This document shows, piece after piece, positions 47,201 to 48,172 of a DNA stretch of 64,000 nucleotides. The stretch covers positions 62,746,295-62,810,294 of the forward strand of contig NC_052507.1 in the NCBI RefSeq assembly GCF_014356525.2, read 5' to 3'. Position numbers and translations under genes: made by a program. The notes below the pieces were generated by a model. It searched no databases and was not told the origin of the DNA. It saw only the letters and a list, made by a program, of their open reading frames with translations. The stretch is from Nilaparvata lugens (Eukaryota; Arthropoda; Insecta; Hemiptera; Delphacidae). Numbering within the stretch: the stretch's first letter is position 1; every line of letters begins with the position of its first letter.

Positions 47201-47826
47201 AAAGCTATGTTCAGCTCTATTTACTTGTGTGAAGCATCTCTTTCAAGTAAGAAATCCATGAAAAATCGATATTGGAACAGACTGACTGATGAACATTTGG
47301 ACAACTGCATCAGAATGGCGGCTACAACGTACACTCCAAACATCAAGAGAATACTCGATGACCAAAAAGAGTACGTTCCACTTTTCTCATTGAAATGTAC
47401 ATTTCAACTTTTGTTATACTTTTTGCTATAAGTAGATTTCAACACTGGAAATGTATCTTTATAGGCAATAAAAGATACTTTCTTCAGTCGAATATTGCTT
47501 GGTAGCTCACAAGTTTTATAAATGCTATTCTAGCTGACAGGCTCATCAGTTTGGCGACCATTGACTTAGGTGAATCCGGAGCTCGGAAACCGGCCCTTGA
47601 CCTACTGAAATCTTGATAATTTGAAATAGGCTTATAACCCATCCTTGGTAAATTGAGACGCTGTTGTGGTGCTGGCTAGAATATCATTGATAAATTTGAT
47701 TTAATTTTTTTCTTCTTTGTTTTCAGATTTACTCAAAACCTGGCTATGTTCAGGCGAGACATAAACGACTCGTTGAAGGGACCCAACGTCATTAGCAATT
47801 GGAGCTCGGACATGATGACGTCATAG
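1106..47826 (+). CDS. XPO7: Exportin-7 (RanBP16), 3' half of gene, 13 exons
   Basis: XPO7 is an importin-beta-family, Ran-GTP-dependent transport receptor built of HEAT repeats. It carries folded protein cargoes between nucleus and cytoplasm. Coding exons are 1106-1302, 5382-5487, 10242-10359, 11961-12052, 13899-14043, 18006-18153, 22663-23013, 23729-23940, 26191-26329, 39788-39865, 41706-41887, 44891-45018 and 47727-47826. Every junction has AG/GT borders, the phases agree, and the exons total 665 codons including TAG. Family landmarks appear in order: [126 protein letters not shown] and the terminal SDMMTS. Animal XPO7 is about 1,087 residues, so the first 420 or so lie upstream. The introns are packed with TEs, the longest being 13.4 kb (26330-39787). 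No frameshift or internal stop is seen. Confidence 0.97.
1477..2550 (+). pseudogene. 5'-truncated Jockey-type LINE with reverse transcriptase C-terminal half
   Basis: The reading frame opens within the RT domain (AFDKVWH), then shows [10 protein letters not shown] and the catalytic FADDTAV, followed by KYLGMTLD. A frameshift in an A-run near 1998-2005 moves the frame to the second half ([30 protein letters not shown]), ending at 2357. The element is flanked by a perfect 10-bp target-site duplication, AAAGGCCCCG, at 1467-1476 and 2551-2560, and ends in an A-run. It is a dead, 5'-truncated insertion in XPO7 intron a. The right flank is the tip of a hairpin MITE. Confidence 0.9.
2551..2690. repeat. 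Hairpin MITE (GCACAAAAGCCGGTTAAA family)
   Basis: The left arm, containing GCACAAAAGCCGGTTAAA and GAGAACCAATCAGAG, is mirrored by CTGATTGGTTCTCGTGG and AATTAATCACGATTAAA. Related copies lie at 12253-12405 (complete), 13745-13836, 27090-27830 (interrupted) and 45426-45604. Confidence 0.75.
2742..3745. repeat. Diverged tandem duplication, two units of about 505 bp
   Basis: The block GTTTGGAACACAAT, CGCAGCT, CATATCAAAAGTC, CCTTGTGCT starts at about 2749 and again at about 3249, and the tails of both units share TTTCAT, CATTTTA and TAGTGTTGAGTG. The two copies have drifted substantially. No ORF of significance is present, and ORFs at 3084 and 3474 cross the repeat without conserved content. Confidence 0.55.
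3817..4139. repeat. Tandem repeat with alternating 79- and 86-bp units
   Basis: Units starting CTTGTG occur at 3817, 3896, 3982 and 4061, giving spacings of 79, 86 and 79. Units 1 and 3 share GCTGTTGAGAAG, and units 2 and 4 share GCTTCTGAGAAG plus a TTGCTTA insertion, so the array is really two 165-bp higher-order units. Because 165 is a multiple of three, long ORFs stay open on both strands (3735-4205 minus, 3820-4179 plus). These are most simply repeat artefacts. Confidence 0.75.
4384..5205. repeat. Dispersed repeat (TTTCCTTGTCCTATTACCAT) with short TG run
   Basis: The repeat begins TTTCCTTGTCCTATTACCAT and holds a short TG/GT run at 4513-4536, an AAAATGGCGG motif, an internal 64-bp tandem duplication at 4831-4958, and the 3' part GTAGGTAGGTAGAGCAG. 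An inverted, longer copy is at 43312-44375 and a fragment at 31012-31135. No coding region is recognised. Confidence 0.7.
5382..5487 (+). CDS. XPO7: XPO7 exon b
   Basis: The acceptor is GTTTGCAG and the donor AGGTAAAG. The exon encodes [19 protein letters not shown] and continues through the [10 protein letters not shown] block, which is strongly conserved in animal XPO7. It ends after two bases of the Arg codon. Confidence 0.96.
5522..5538 (+). repeat. Head of an interrupted tRNA-derived SINE
   Basis: GTGATCCGTGGTCTA is identical to the first bases of the complete SINE at 11347-11595, including the start of the pol III A box. The rest of this SINE resumes at about 6656. The Harbinger-like element 5539-6652 lies between the two halves. 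Confidence 0.7.
5539..6652 (+). mobile_element. Non-autonomous PIF/Harbinger-like element carrying a MADF gene start
   Basis: The ends are inverted: GGGTGGGCC with AGAACCG on the left, and CGGTTCCAGTGGGCGGTTACC on the right. Subterminal regions are full of GGCCGA and CGGCCG motifs. A candidate 3-bp duplication CTA flanks it, and the related copy at 40108-40812 has TAA on both sides, as expected for PIF/Harbinger. The interior holds the beginning of a MADF/Myb-like ORF (5827-5928), the type of DNA-binding protein encoded beside Harbinger transposases. No transposase is present. It sits in the A-box region of a SINE. Confidence 0.72.
5827..5928 (+). pseudogene. MADF-domain protein, N-terminal remnant
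   Basis: The ORF of 33 codons contains [17 protein letters not shown] and [10 protein letters not shown], the first part of a MADF domain (a Myb/SANT-like DNA-binding fold). It stops at TGA where the family has tryptophan, and sense continues after it (TKIA). The copy at 40414-40515 stops at the same codon with TAG. In the family this protein partners the PIF/Harbinger transposase; here it is a broken passenger. Confidence 0.65.
6656..6853 (+). repeat. Body of the interrupted tRNA-derived SINE
   Basis: The second half of the SINE whose head is at 5522-5538. It has CTAGTGGATAGAGTGCTTGC, the pol III B box GGTTCGAACCC at about 6697, and the shared tail CACCAATAAAAGCCATACGAA. It is not a functional tRNA gene: the tRNA-like fold is interrupted and a SINE body follows. 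Confidence 0.8.
6894..7091. repeat. Hairpin MITE (AGGTAGACGCACACAGATC family)
   Basis: The arms AGGTAGACGCACACAGATCG and CGATCTGTGTGCGCCTACCT are near-perfect inverted copies, and most of the element folds on itself (GATTAGATTTGATGCATT on both sides). A sister copy lies at 32260-32467. Confidence 0.85.
7222..7445. repeat. GC-rich palindromic repeat (copy A) of a composite element
   Basis: It starts CTAGCCGTCAGGCTCGCTTC and ends with the inverse, GCGAGCCTGACGGCTAG. The arms also hold CCAGGGGGCT and ACTGGATCGTC with their complements. Other copies are at 8811-9035 and, as partial copies, at 14096-14210 and 21577-21680. Copies A to C are each followed by the same 3' unit, so hairpin plus unit looks like one mobile unit, possibly Helitron-like. 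Confidence 0.75.
7471..8362 (-). pseudogene. 5'-truncated LINE tail inserted in the composite element
   Basis: The minus-strand frame ending at 7924 reads as the C-terminus of a non-LTR retrotransposon ORF2 ([33 protein letters not shown]). A long AT-rich 3' region follows, with repeated AAATTTGAATTTG at the tail. It is flanked by AGCTC at 7466-7470 and 8363-8367, and removing it rejoins the host unit GGAATAGCTCTGATTGAAG seen intact at 14270. The first 19 or so residues of the open frame belong to the host repeat, not the LINE. Confidence 0.85.
8363..8807 (+). repeat. 3' unit of composite (Helitron-like) element, copy A
   Basis: The unit has CTGATTGAAGTAGCAG, CTTGGTGCCAACCTAAC and GGTCCGGTAGATTTTTAG, then a GAGTGAGTGAGTCAGTCAGT run, and ends GCCATTTCGCTTTTATATAT. 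The same unit occurs at 9046-9465 and 14264-14795. The GTGAG/TCAG run followed by a TATA tail resembles the 3' ends of many insect dispersed elements. Confidence 0.7.
8811..9465. repeat. Composite palindrome plus 3' unit, copy B
   Basis: The hairpin 8811-9035 (CTAGCCGTCAGGCTCGCTTC and its inverse) is followed at once by the 3' unit. The element begins directly at the TATATATA end of copy A, so the two are head-to-tail. No ORF of note. Confidence 0.75.
9540..10180. repeat. Cluster of CGTGGACCTCACTATA-family MITE fragments
   Basis: Family ends are seen at about 9628-9660, 9968-9993 and 10140-10172, together with the internal motif CTATCCTCTATAGAAG (twice) and an inverted AAAGATAGAAGAACAACGTT arm. 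The pieces are mixed in orientation, consistent with nested or rearranged copies. Immediately after them XPO7 exon c begins. Confidence 0.6.
10242..10359 (+). CDS. XPO7: XPO7 exon c
   Basis: The acceptor is TTTTTCAG and the donor CAGGTAAT. The exon encodes [31 protein letters not shown] and DQ, with codon-perfect joining to exons b and d. The segment SRGGCEK differs from the AQAGNEK seen in vertebrates. Confidence 0.96.
10436..10646. repeat. Hairpin MITE in XPO7 intron
   Basis: The arms TTTACACCAAAGTTAT and ATAACTTTGGTGTAAA bracket a second inner palindrome, CATACACACATG with its inverse, flanked by ACTTAATCCTTATAG on both sides. It is almost entirely foldable, with no ORF. Confidence 0.75.
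11017..11275. repeat. Inverted-repeat element with AGGACCTCCTATATA ends
   Basis: The left end AGGACCTCCTATATA and right end TATATAGGAAGTCCT are inverted. Inside, AAAATGGCCGCCGTA is mirrored by TACGGCGGCCATTTTT, and CACTACCTCCGTAAA forms a small hairpin with TTTACGGAGGTAGTG. A related tip is at 14328-14390 and another at about 49170-49200. Confidence 0.65.
11347..11595 (+). repeat. Complete tRNA-derived SINE with target duplication
   Basis: The 5' tRNA-like head has the A box TGGTCTAGTGG and B box GGTTCAAACCC, followed by a SINE body ending in CCATACGAATTTACC. It is flanked by a 13-bp duplication TTTCCTTTGAAAA at 11334-11346 and 11596-11608. The pol III promoter motifs look intact, so it could be transcribed. 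It is a mobile repeat rather than a tRNA gene. Confidence 0.88.
11961..12052 (+). CDS. XPO7: XPO7 exon d
   Basis: The acceptor is CTGTTTCAG and the donor ATGTAAGT. The exon encodes [17 protein letters not shown] then [11 protein letters not shown], colinear with animal XPO7, and ends after two bases of an Ile codon. Confidence 0.96.
12253..12405. repeat. Complete hairpin MITE (TTGCACAAAAGCCGG)
   Basis: The arms TTGCACAAAAGCCGGTTAAA and TTTAACCGGCTTTTGTGCAA are perfect inverse copies, followed inward by CGTGATTAATTCCACGAGAA and its near-inverse. This is the best-preserved member of the family in the window. Confidence 0.85.
12815..13392. mobile_element. Fold-back Tc1/mariner derivative (two inverted transposase 3' ends)
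   Basis: It is flanked by TA (12813-12814 and 13393-13394). Ends are CCGGGTGTTAAAAAAATGA and the inverse around CATTCTTTATGAAACATCCGG. Both arms carry the end of a mariner-type transposase: the right arm reads [19 protein letters not shown] then IEHL and a stop, and the left arm holds the same in the opposite direction. It is therefore a long palindrome made from two copies of one element's 3' half. A second, larger example is at 29871-30815. Confidence 0.8.
13745..13836. repeat. Right arm of GCACAAAAGCC hairpin MITE
   Basis: CCGATTGGTTCTCGTGG and TTTGTGCAACTGTGG match the right half of the element at 12253-12405. It lies about 60 bases before the acceptor of XPO7 exon e. Confidence 0.6.
13899..14043 (+). 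CDS. XPO7: XPO7 exon e
   Basis: The acceptor is TGTTTCAG and the donor ACTGTGAG. The exon encodes [43 protein letters not shown], a conserved central block of XPO7. It ends in phase 0. Confidence 0.97.
14096..14795. repeat. Composite palindrome plus 3' unit, copy C
   Basis: A shortened hairpin (GCCGTCAGGCTCGCTTCGC to about 14210) is followed by the 3' unit at 14264-14795, which includes the GAGTGAGTCAGTCAGTCAGT run and ends GCCATTTCGCTTTTATATAT. A short AGGAGGTGCTGG-type insertion interrupts it at 14328-14390. Confidence 0.7.
15309..15925. repeat. Long hairpin MITE inside mariner transposase
   Basis: The ends (T)GGGTGTGCAAAGGCTAAAA and TTTTAGCCTTTGCACAGCC are inverted, and almost the whole 617 bp folds back. 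TTA is duplicated on both sides (15306-15308, 15926-15928), as in PIF/Harbinger MITEs. Taking it out restores the transposase codons RRYL and [10 protein letters not shown]. Confidence 0.88.
16074..17617. mobile_element. Solo LTR with CAAT duplication (contains a MITE)
   Basis: It begins TGTAAAGAGGCGGTGACAC and ends CCATATGACCAGGTGACA, i.e. TG...CA termini, with CAAT at 16070-16073 and 17618-17621. A second copy with the same ends and a different 4-bp duplication (ATTT) is at 19587-22514. Shared interior blocks include GCGACGTTAATTATTA and AACTGCGACAGGAAAACTGT. No internal retrotransposon genes occur, so each is read as a solo LTR left by recombination. A different repeat is nested at 16956-17358. 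Confidence 0.78.
16956..17358. repeat. TGACCGAACGTAGTGAGGTC-family element inside the solo LTR
   Basis: The right end ACCTCACTTTGCTCGGTCAA and the left block AACAGTAGACCTCACGCAG match, inverted, the elements at 42062-42888 and 42890-43305. Shared interior blocks include TTGGCGTATGAAGGAGG and AACCTTGTATATATGTCGACG. Confidence 0.7.
18006..18153 (+). CDS. XPO7: XPO7 exon f
   Basis: The acceptor is GTGTTGCAG and the donor CAAGTGAG. The exon encodes [47 protein letters not shown], all in family order. It ends after the first base of an Asn codon. Confidence 0.97.
18154..19582. other. XPO7 intron segment, mostly low-complexity and unassigned repeat
   Basis: The stretch contains a TAA microsatellite (about 18245-18270), a CTAATTGATCTC / TTAGAGAG block seen twice (18392-18460 and 18792-18835), and AT-rich sequence. 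Small ORFs at 18915 and 19368 have no recognisable content. A weakly LINE-like minus-strand stretch at 19330-19555 is too decayed to call. Confidence 0.5.
20149..20775. repeat. GTGCGCAAAGT-family element
   Basis: Ends TAGTTATTTGTGCAACTAGT and the arm around TCACTTTTCAAGGTATCTTT match copies at 28045-28575 and 38960-39487. Characteristic blocks are GCACCGAAAGAAACG and CTAGTGCGGAAAAGTGATTC. This copy is itself interrupted by a CGTGGACC-family fragment at 20510-20580. Confidence 0.7.
20936..21390. other. AT-rich LINE-tail-like stretch and C-rich tract
   Basis: ATTCAATTCAATTCAAAAAG followed by TTATTTATTTCACAAG resembles the reversed 3' tail of LINEs elsewhere in the window. A C-tract lies at 21232-21245, followed by a C-rich low-complexity region. 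The minus-strand ORF at 21195-21383 is a product of that composition. Confidence 0.4.
21577..21680. repeat. Partial GC-rich palindromic repeat in the fold-back left arm
   Basis: CTAGGCGTCGGGCTCGCTTC, CATATCCGTCTAGCC and CCCCCGACTGGATCGTC match the hairpins at 7222 and 8811. There is no matching insert in the right arm of the fold-back element, so this arrived after the arms formed. Confidence 0.7.
21908..22003 (+). pseudogene. msi: Captured Musashi RRM2 exon fragment with splice donor
   Basis: The 32 codons read [19 protein letters not shown] then [13 protein letters not shown], the start of the second RNA-recognition motif of Musashi, an RNA-binding translational regulator. IFVGGL is the RNP2 motif. 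Directly after the last codon is the donor GTAAGT, at a natural exon end just before the rest of RRM2. No Musashi sequence follows, and upstream sequence does not continue the protein. The fragment was therefore taken as genomic DNA, not as mRNA. It has no stop or frameshift. It is not a functional gene by itself, but it could be spliced or give RNA homologous to msi. Confidence 0.85.
22663..23013 (+). CDS. XPO7: XPO7 exon g (largest, GC-rich)
   Basis: The acceptor is TGTTCGGCAG and the donor ATGGTGAG. The 117 codons include [60 protein letters not shown] and [17 protein letters not shown]. Nearly all codons end in G or C, unlike neighbouring exons. Confidence 0.97.
23242..23520 (-). pseudogene. 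N-terminal helix-turn-helix of a mariner-type transposase
   Basis: The minus-strand frame reads [62 protein letters not shown]. This is the order of the DUF4817-like DNA-binding region of insect Tc1/mariner-type transposases: a FAVE..F helix, an AQRAFR.HF helix, then WV..FR.TGS and an RPR.VRT linker. No catalytic domain follows. It lies in XPO7 intron g, antisense to the gene. Confidence 0.7.
23729..23940 (+). CDS. XPO7: XPO7 exon h
   Basis: The acceptor is ATGTTTCAG and the donor TTGGTAAG. The exon encodes [40 protein letters not shown], and [12 protein letters not shown], and ends in phase 0. Confidence 0.97.
24070..24258. repeat. Hairpin MITE (AGGCTCAACTCACACT)
   Basis: AGGCTCAACTCACACTAACG and CGTAAGTGTGAATTGAGCCT are inverse ends, and CATGTGTTCCCAAATGGTGA is mirrored by TCACCATTTGAAAACACATG. 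A solitary end lies just upstream at about 23979. Confidence 0.85.
24259..24429. repeat. Hairpin MITE (AAGGTGTGTACAGATTTACG)
   Basis: Its arms AAGGTGTGTACAGATTTACG and CGTAAATCTGTACACACCTT are perfect inverses, with GCGAACATGAGCAATTCACT and its inverse further in. Sisters are at 42114-42281 and 63386-63547. It abuts the previous hairpin without a gap. Confidence 0.88.
24430..24987. repeat. CGTGGACCTCACTATA-family elements, nested
   Basis: Ends of the family are at about 24430, 24770-24800 and 24960-24986, in opposing orientations, with the shared interior CTATCTCTTTCTCGCT and GATAGACAAGGATAGCAA. No coding region. Confidence 0.65.
25040..25372 (+). pseudogene. LINE ORF2 C-terminal tail
   Basis: The frame 25062-25334 reads [53 protein letters not shown], the usual end of insect non-LTR retrotransposon proteins. 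It is followed by an AAATAAATAAATAAA tail. Strongly 5'-truncated. Confidence 0.75.
25373..25890 (-). pseudogene. LINE ORF2 C-terminal tail, opposite strand
   Basis: On the minus strand the frame ending at 25602 reads [52 protein letters not shown]. Its 3' end starts at the tail of the neighbouring plus-strand LINE, so the two are tail to tail. The same 3' untranslated sequence recurs at 60297-60470. Confidence 0.75.
26191..26329 (+). CDS. XPO7: XPO7 exon i
   Basis: The acceptor is TTTATTGCAG and the donor AGGTGGGA. The exon encodes [42 protein letters not shown] and the first base of the Asp codon. The 13.4-kb intron after it is the longest in the window. Confidence 0.96.
26330..27089. other. 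Unassigned XPO7 intron sequence
   Basis: AT-rich sequence with a TC run near 26832-26850. ORFs at 26289 and 26886 (minus strand) are antisense to the exon or lack recognisable content. Nothing else is identifiable. Confidence 0.4.
27090..27830. repeat. GCACAAAAGCC hairpin MITE interrupted by LINE-tail-like insert
   Basis: The left arm (ACAAAAGCTTGTTAAATTTT) ends at about 27122, and the right arm (GTGGCATTTAATCACGG, AGGCTTTTGTGCAACTGGGC) resumes at about 27725. Between them is a stretch starting AAATAATAATAATAATG TTTTATTAAC, resembling a reversed LINE 3' tail, with no ORF. Confidence 0.6.
27870..28778. repeat. CGTGGACC-family MITE containing a GTGCGCAAAGT-family element
   Basis: The outer ends ATAGTGAGGTTCACGTTATA and TATAACGTGGACCTCACTAT are inverted. 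Nested at 28045-28575, in reverse orientation to 20149, is the GTGCGCAAAGT element with GTAGGCGAGGGCGG-type blocks. Its ORF (28195-28449) overlaps that element and recurs as a fragment at 39241-39462. Confidence 0.75.
28828..29570. repeat. CGTGGACC-family MITE, second copy in tandem
   Basis: Ends CTATAGTAAGGTCGACGTTA and ATAACGTGGACCTGACTATA are inverted. A smaller palindrome (AATCTAATCTAATATCATC with TGATGACATTAGATTAGATT) is nested at 29215-29370. Confidence 0.7.
29871..30815. mobile_element. Fold-back Tc1/mariner derivative, interrupted by a MITE
   Basis: TA flanks both sides (29869-29870 and 30816-30817). Left end CAGAGTGTTTCAAAAAGAAC, right end GAAACACCAC. Left and right parts both carry mariner transposase ends ([20 protein letters not shown] then IEHL near 29970-30045, and [19 protein letters not shown] near 30630-30700). 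A reverse copy lies at 30370-30470. A hairpin MITE is nested at 30102-30303. Confidence 0.78.
30102..30303. repeat. Hairpin MITE (GTCATAGCCACCTCTAATAC)
   Basis: Arms GTCATAGCCACCTCTAATAC and GTATTAGAGGTGGCTATGAC are perfect inverses, with GGCTTACAATATTGCAACGT and its inverse inside. The central loop is only about 40 bp. Confidence 0.88.
31012..31135. repeat. Fragment of the TTTCCTTGTCCTATTACCAT repeat
   Basis: It holds CTATTACCATAGGTAAGGAA, GTACCCTTATTTC and AAGGTCCCCTAAGTCC, as in the left end of 4384-5205, and stops before the TG run. Confidence 0.65.
31525..31722. repeat. Hairpin MITE (ACCGGTTTCGGTTATTACAC)
   Basis: Arms AAATTGACAAAAAACCACTG and CAGTGGTTTTTTGACAATTT plus ACCGGTTTCGGTTATTACAC and inverse fold completely. 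A sister copy is at 49958-50139. Confidence 0.88.
31756..32112. repeat. Inverted-repeat MITE (GGCCGGCTTCCGAGCTCGGG)
   Basis: The ends GGCCGGCTTCCGAGCTCGGG and the inverse GTGCTCGGAAACCGGTTC are paired, with AAACAGCTGGAGTCAGAAAA on the left and its inverse CTGACTCAGCTGTTTAAAG on the right. Relatives: 40934-41498 and 46150-47600. Confidence 0.78.
32260..32467. repeat. Hairpin MITE (AAGGTAGGCGCACACAGATC)
   Basis: Sister of 6894-7091. Arms AGGTAGGCGCACACAGATCG and GATCTATGTGCGCCTAACTT are inverted, and GATTAGATTTGATGCATT is repeated inverted in the interior. Confidence 0.82.
32474..32950 (+). mobile_element. Inverted-repeat element carrying a Crypton-like gene start
   Basis: Ends TATTTTCGCCACACTGCACA and TGTAGTGTGGCGAAAAATAT are inverted. 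The interior begins with a CG-containing, promoter-like leader and has an ATG at 32777 opening [18 protein letters not shown] then [14 protein letters not shown]. The pattern LLP.KS...Y resembles the start of Crypton-type tyrosine-recombinase proteins in insects (inference from motif, weak). The frame then degrades. Antisense ORFs in 32477-32683 are probably shadows. Confidence 0.5.
32935..33075. repeat. Short inverted repeat with GGCCTACGGCC core
   Basis: TTTTTCCAGCTC and GAGCTGGAAAAA, and GTCCTCGGCCTACGGCCTCG, form a compact foldback. It overlaps the right end of the Crypton-like element. Confidence 0.5.
33290..33845 (-). pseudogene. LINE fragment: RNase H end and CCHC-type zinc knuckle
   Basis: On the minus strand the frame reads [20 protein letters not shown] (RNase H C-terminal signature) and [19 protein letters not shown] (the Cys/His knuckle typical of I/Jockey/R1 LINEs), ending GFPN. 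It is 5'-truncated. The antisense plus-strand ORF at 33219-33680 is a shadow. Confidence 0.82.
33845..34190. repeat. Inverted-repeat MITE (AAGGTGCATTTTCGTTTATG)
   Basis: Left end GTGCATTTTCGTTTATGCGT followed by AGCCGACGACGAC, right end GTCGACGACGGCATTTACGC then AAACGAAAACCCAGCTTAA. The arms are imperfect inverses. No ORF. Confidence 0.65.
34590..35340 (-). pseudogene. LINE C-terminal tail 1 in the 4-kb element
   Basis: The minus-strand frame ending at 35113 reads [38 protein letters not shown], a typical ORF2 end. A long AT-rich 3' region ends with repeated AATGAATGAATGAAG. Confidence 0.65.
35914..36426 (-). pseudogene. LINE C-terminal tail 2 in the 4-kb element
   Basis: The frame has [74 protein letters not shown], and [15 protein letters not shown]. 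This is the post-RT portion of a non-LTR retrotransposon ORF2, open for 170 codons but with no RT domain. Confidence 0.8.
36794..37030 (-). pseudogene. LINE C-terminal tail 3 in the 4-kb element
   Basis: The frame reads [49 protein letters not shown], again an ORF2 end. It differs from tails 1 and 2, so at least three LINE lineages landed here. Confidence 0.7.
37194..37700. repeat. 60-bp minisatellite, about eight copies
   Basis: The unit contains CCACAACCACAGAATAGATA and CTATCAATGTTCTTCTTG. Seven full units are nearly identical (single changes such as GTCTC/GTCCC and ATGGATACT), and two shortened units follow. Sixty bases is a multiple of three, so ORFs run across the array on both strands in several frames. 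They are best read as by-products. Confidence 0.92.
38138..38425. repeat. 67-bp GC-rich tandem array, about four copies
   Basis: GCGGATTCCGCCCGG starts at 38205, 38272, 38339 and 38406, an exact 67-bp period. Units contain GTTGATTTGAATGCTCCC and GCATAGTTAGCGCGCAAG. It expands the right subterminal region of the 4-kb element. Confidence 0.92.
38960..39487. repeat. GTGCGCAAAGT-family element, third copy
   Basis: Starts AGTTATTTGTGCAACTAGTG and ends near CACTTTACAACGTAACTGTA. It shares GCACCGAAAGAAAC and ACTTTGCGCACGTATTTCAC with the other two copies. Minus-strand ORFs (39081, 39241) are partly conserved with 28195-28449 but have no known domain. Confidence 0.75.
39788..39865 (+). CDS. XPO7: XPO7 exon j
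   Basis: The acceptor is GTTTTCAG and the donor AAGGTGAG. This small exon encodes [20 protein letters not shown] and QLSQK with split codons at both ends. The cysteine-rich segment matches the conserved family block. Confidence 0.94.
40108..40812 (-). mobile_element. Second MADF-bearing PIF/Harbinger-like element, TAA duplication
   Basis: It starts GGATAATCGCCCACTGGAAC and ends GTTCCAGTGGACGGCCCACC, flanked by TAA at 40105-40107 and 40813-40815. It is a shorter relative of 5539-6652 in reverse orientation. The MADF remnant lies at 40414-40515 on the minus strand. Confidence 0.82.
40414..40515 (-). pseudogene. MADF-domain N-terminal remnant, second copy
   Basis: The frame reads [20 protein letters not shown] then [13 protein letters not shown] and stops at TAG. 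After the stop, sense continues as [10 protein letters not shown], and then a GTAAGA splice-donor-like sequence. The stop replaces the conserved Trp of the MADF domain, as in the other copy. Confidence 0.65.
40934..41498. repeat. Inverted-repeat MITE (GGGCCGATTTCCGAGCTCGG)
   Basis: Copy of the 31756-32112 family in which an additional arm has been duplicated: AAACGTTTTTCCTTGACGAA and its inverse occur around a second AAGCCAATTTTCTGACTCC. The right end is AATCCCGAGCTCGG. Confidence 0.7.
41706..41887 (+). CDS. XPO7: XPO7 exon k
   Basis: The acceptor is TTTGCAG and the donor GAGGTAAC. It encodes [58 protein letters not shown] and EE. The block after EDCRNQ is the most conserved stretch of the family. 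Confidence 0.97.
42062..42888. repeat. TGACCGAACGTAGTGAGGTC-family element, interrupted by a hairpin MITE
   Basis: Left end TTGATCGAGTGAAGTGAGGT and right block GAGGTCTACTGTTCACAGAA pair with the copies at 42890-43305 and 16956-17358. The hairpin MITE (AAGGTGCGTACAGATATATG) lies inside at 42114-42281. It is immediately followed by another copy in the same orientation. Confidence 0.7.
42114..42281. repeat. Hairpin MITE (AAGGTGCGTACAGAT), second copy
   Basis: Arms AAGGTGCGTACAGATATATG and CGTATATCTGTACGCACATT are inverses, with GCGAACATGAGCAATTCACT mirrored. Sister of 24259-24429. Confidence 0.85.
42890..43305. repeat. TGACCGAACGTAGTGAGGTC-family element, uninterrupted
   Basis: It starts TTGACCGAACGTAGTGAGGT and ends GAGGTCTACTGTTCACAGAA. 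It lies head-to-tail with the interrupted copy to its left. Confidence 0.7.
43312..44375. repeat. Dispersed repeat (inverted copy) with expanded AC microsatellite
   Basis: Inverse of 4384-5205, including GAAGGAGGTTACAAAGTC, CCGCCATTTTTCCGCC and AAGGTCCCCTGAGTCC equivalents. At the place of the short TG run it carries a long AC tract (43909-44266). ORFs read through the tract on all strands are composition artefacts. Confidence 0.8.
43909..44266. repeat. AC/GT microsatellite, about 358 bp
   Basis: Almost pure ACACAC with scattered ACCAC and AACAC interruptions. It yields apparent Cys-Val and His-Thr ORFs that should not be annotated as genes. Confidence 0.97.
44390..44580. repeat. AGCAGGTAACCCGTGCT repeat
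   Basis: CAGCAGGTAACCCGTGCTCT, TTGACCTACTGAAATCTTGA and CATCCTCGGTTTATT match the repeat split between 46100-46145 and 47590-47680. Confidence 0.6.
44891..45018 (+). CDS. XPO7: XPO7 exon l
   Basis: The acceptor is CTGTTGCAG and the donor AAGTAAGT. The exon encodes [40 protein letters not shown] and RD, and ends after two bases of the Lys codon. Confidence 0.96.
45426..45604. repeat. GCACAAAAGCC-family hairpin MITE, diverged
   Basis: AGTTGCACAAAACCCGATTA and AAGCGGTTTTTGGGCAACCG are imperfect inverse ends, with CATGAGAACCAATCAGAGAA and its inverse nearby. Confidence 0.65.
45643..45968. repeat. CGTGGACC-family MITE
   Basis: Ends CTATAATGAGGTCCCCGTTA and ATATAACGTGGACCTCACTA are inverted. The interior has GATAGCGCTATCAGCTTTGT, as in 28690-28730. 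Confidence 0.75.
46203..46428. repeat. Harbinger-type MITE with long, apparently perfect terminal repeats
   Basis: Starts GGCCCGCCGCAAAGTAGACC and ends GGTCTACTTTGCGGCGGGCC; the inverse match extends without visible mismatch for over 50 bp. TAA lies on both sides (46200-46202 and 46429-46431). Removing it restores TTTAAACAGCTGG of the host MITE. The match suggests a recent insertion. Confidence 0.88.
46733..47563 (+). mobile_element. Internally deleted hAT element
   Basis: Ends CAGTGGACGCCAAAC and the inverse of GTTTGGCGACCATTG are 15-bp terminal repeats with two mismatches. An 8-bp duplication ACTTGGGT / ACTTAGGT (46725-46732 and 47564-47571, one mismatch) flanks it, as expected for hAT. 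Only the end of the transposase gene is inside. It sits in a MITE, about 160 bp upstream of the last XPO7 exon. Confidence 0.88.
46802..47431 (+). pseudogene. hAT transposase C-terminal part with one internal stop
   Basis: The frame reads [28 protein letters not shown], a hydrophobic core, then YPNTF, a TAA stop at 47183-47185, and in the same frame [35 protein letters not shown]. The LTDEHL and SSIYLCE blocks are the hAT dimerisation region as in GTF2IRD2/ZBED-type proteins. A single stop breaks an otherwise open 210-codon frame. The DDE catalytic core is missing. Confidence 0.82.
47727..47826 (+). CDS. XPO7: XPO7 last exon with stop codon
   Basis: The acceptor is TTGTTTTCAG. The exon completes a Lys codon and encodes [32 protein letters not shown], then TAG. 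Vertebrate proteins also end near SNDMMS. This fixes the C-terminus of the gene. Confidence 0.97.
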
Positions 47827-48172
47827 TGACTGCCCCTCCCCCACCCATACTCACCCCAAGTCACGTCCATGGGCAAATGTTTATTGATAAATATTGTACA
47901 GTAGATACGATTGTTGGTTATCGGCGACTCTCTGCTCCGATTTGAAAATAATATAAAAGAACTGCATATTGAAGAGGAAAACTAAGATGTATTATATTAG
48001 TATATGGCGCGTTATTATTATTATTGATTATTATTATCTACCGTACTTGTTTCGCGTGGAATTTATTTATTTTTAATTTGTTGTAAGTATTTTTCAAATG
48101 AAAATTACTCGGTTATTATCATTTTGATATCATCGAAAAGGTAGGAAGAGGAGGCGCTTTTTTAAACTGTTA

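Larger units (their letters stand above)
46100..47680. repeat. Nest: AGCAGGTAACCCG repeat holding MITE, Harbinger MITE and hAT element
   Basis: The outermost repeat (ACTAGCAGGTAACCCGTGCT at 46105 and TTGACCTACTGAAATCTTGA at 47597) is split by the inverted-repeat MITE 46146-47596 (GCGCCGGTTTCCGAGCTCGG left, GGAGCTCGGAAACCGGCCC right). Inside that MITE sit a Harbinger-type MITE (46203-46428) and a hAT element (46733-47563). Layering is clear from matching breakpoints. Confidence 0.78.
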
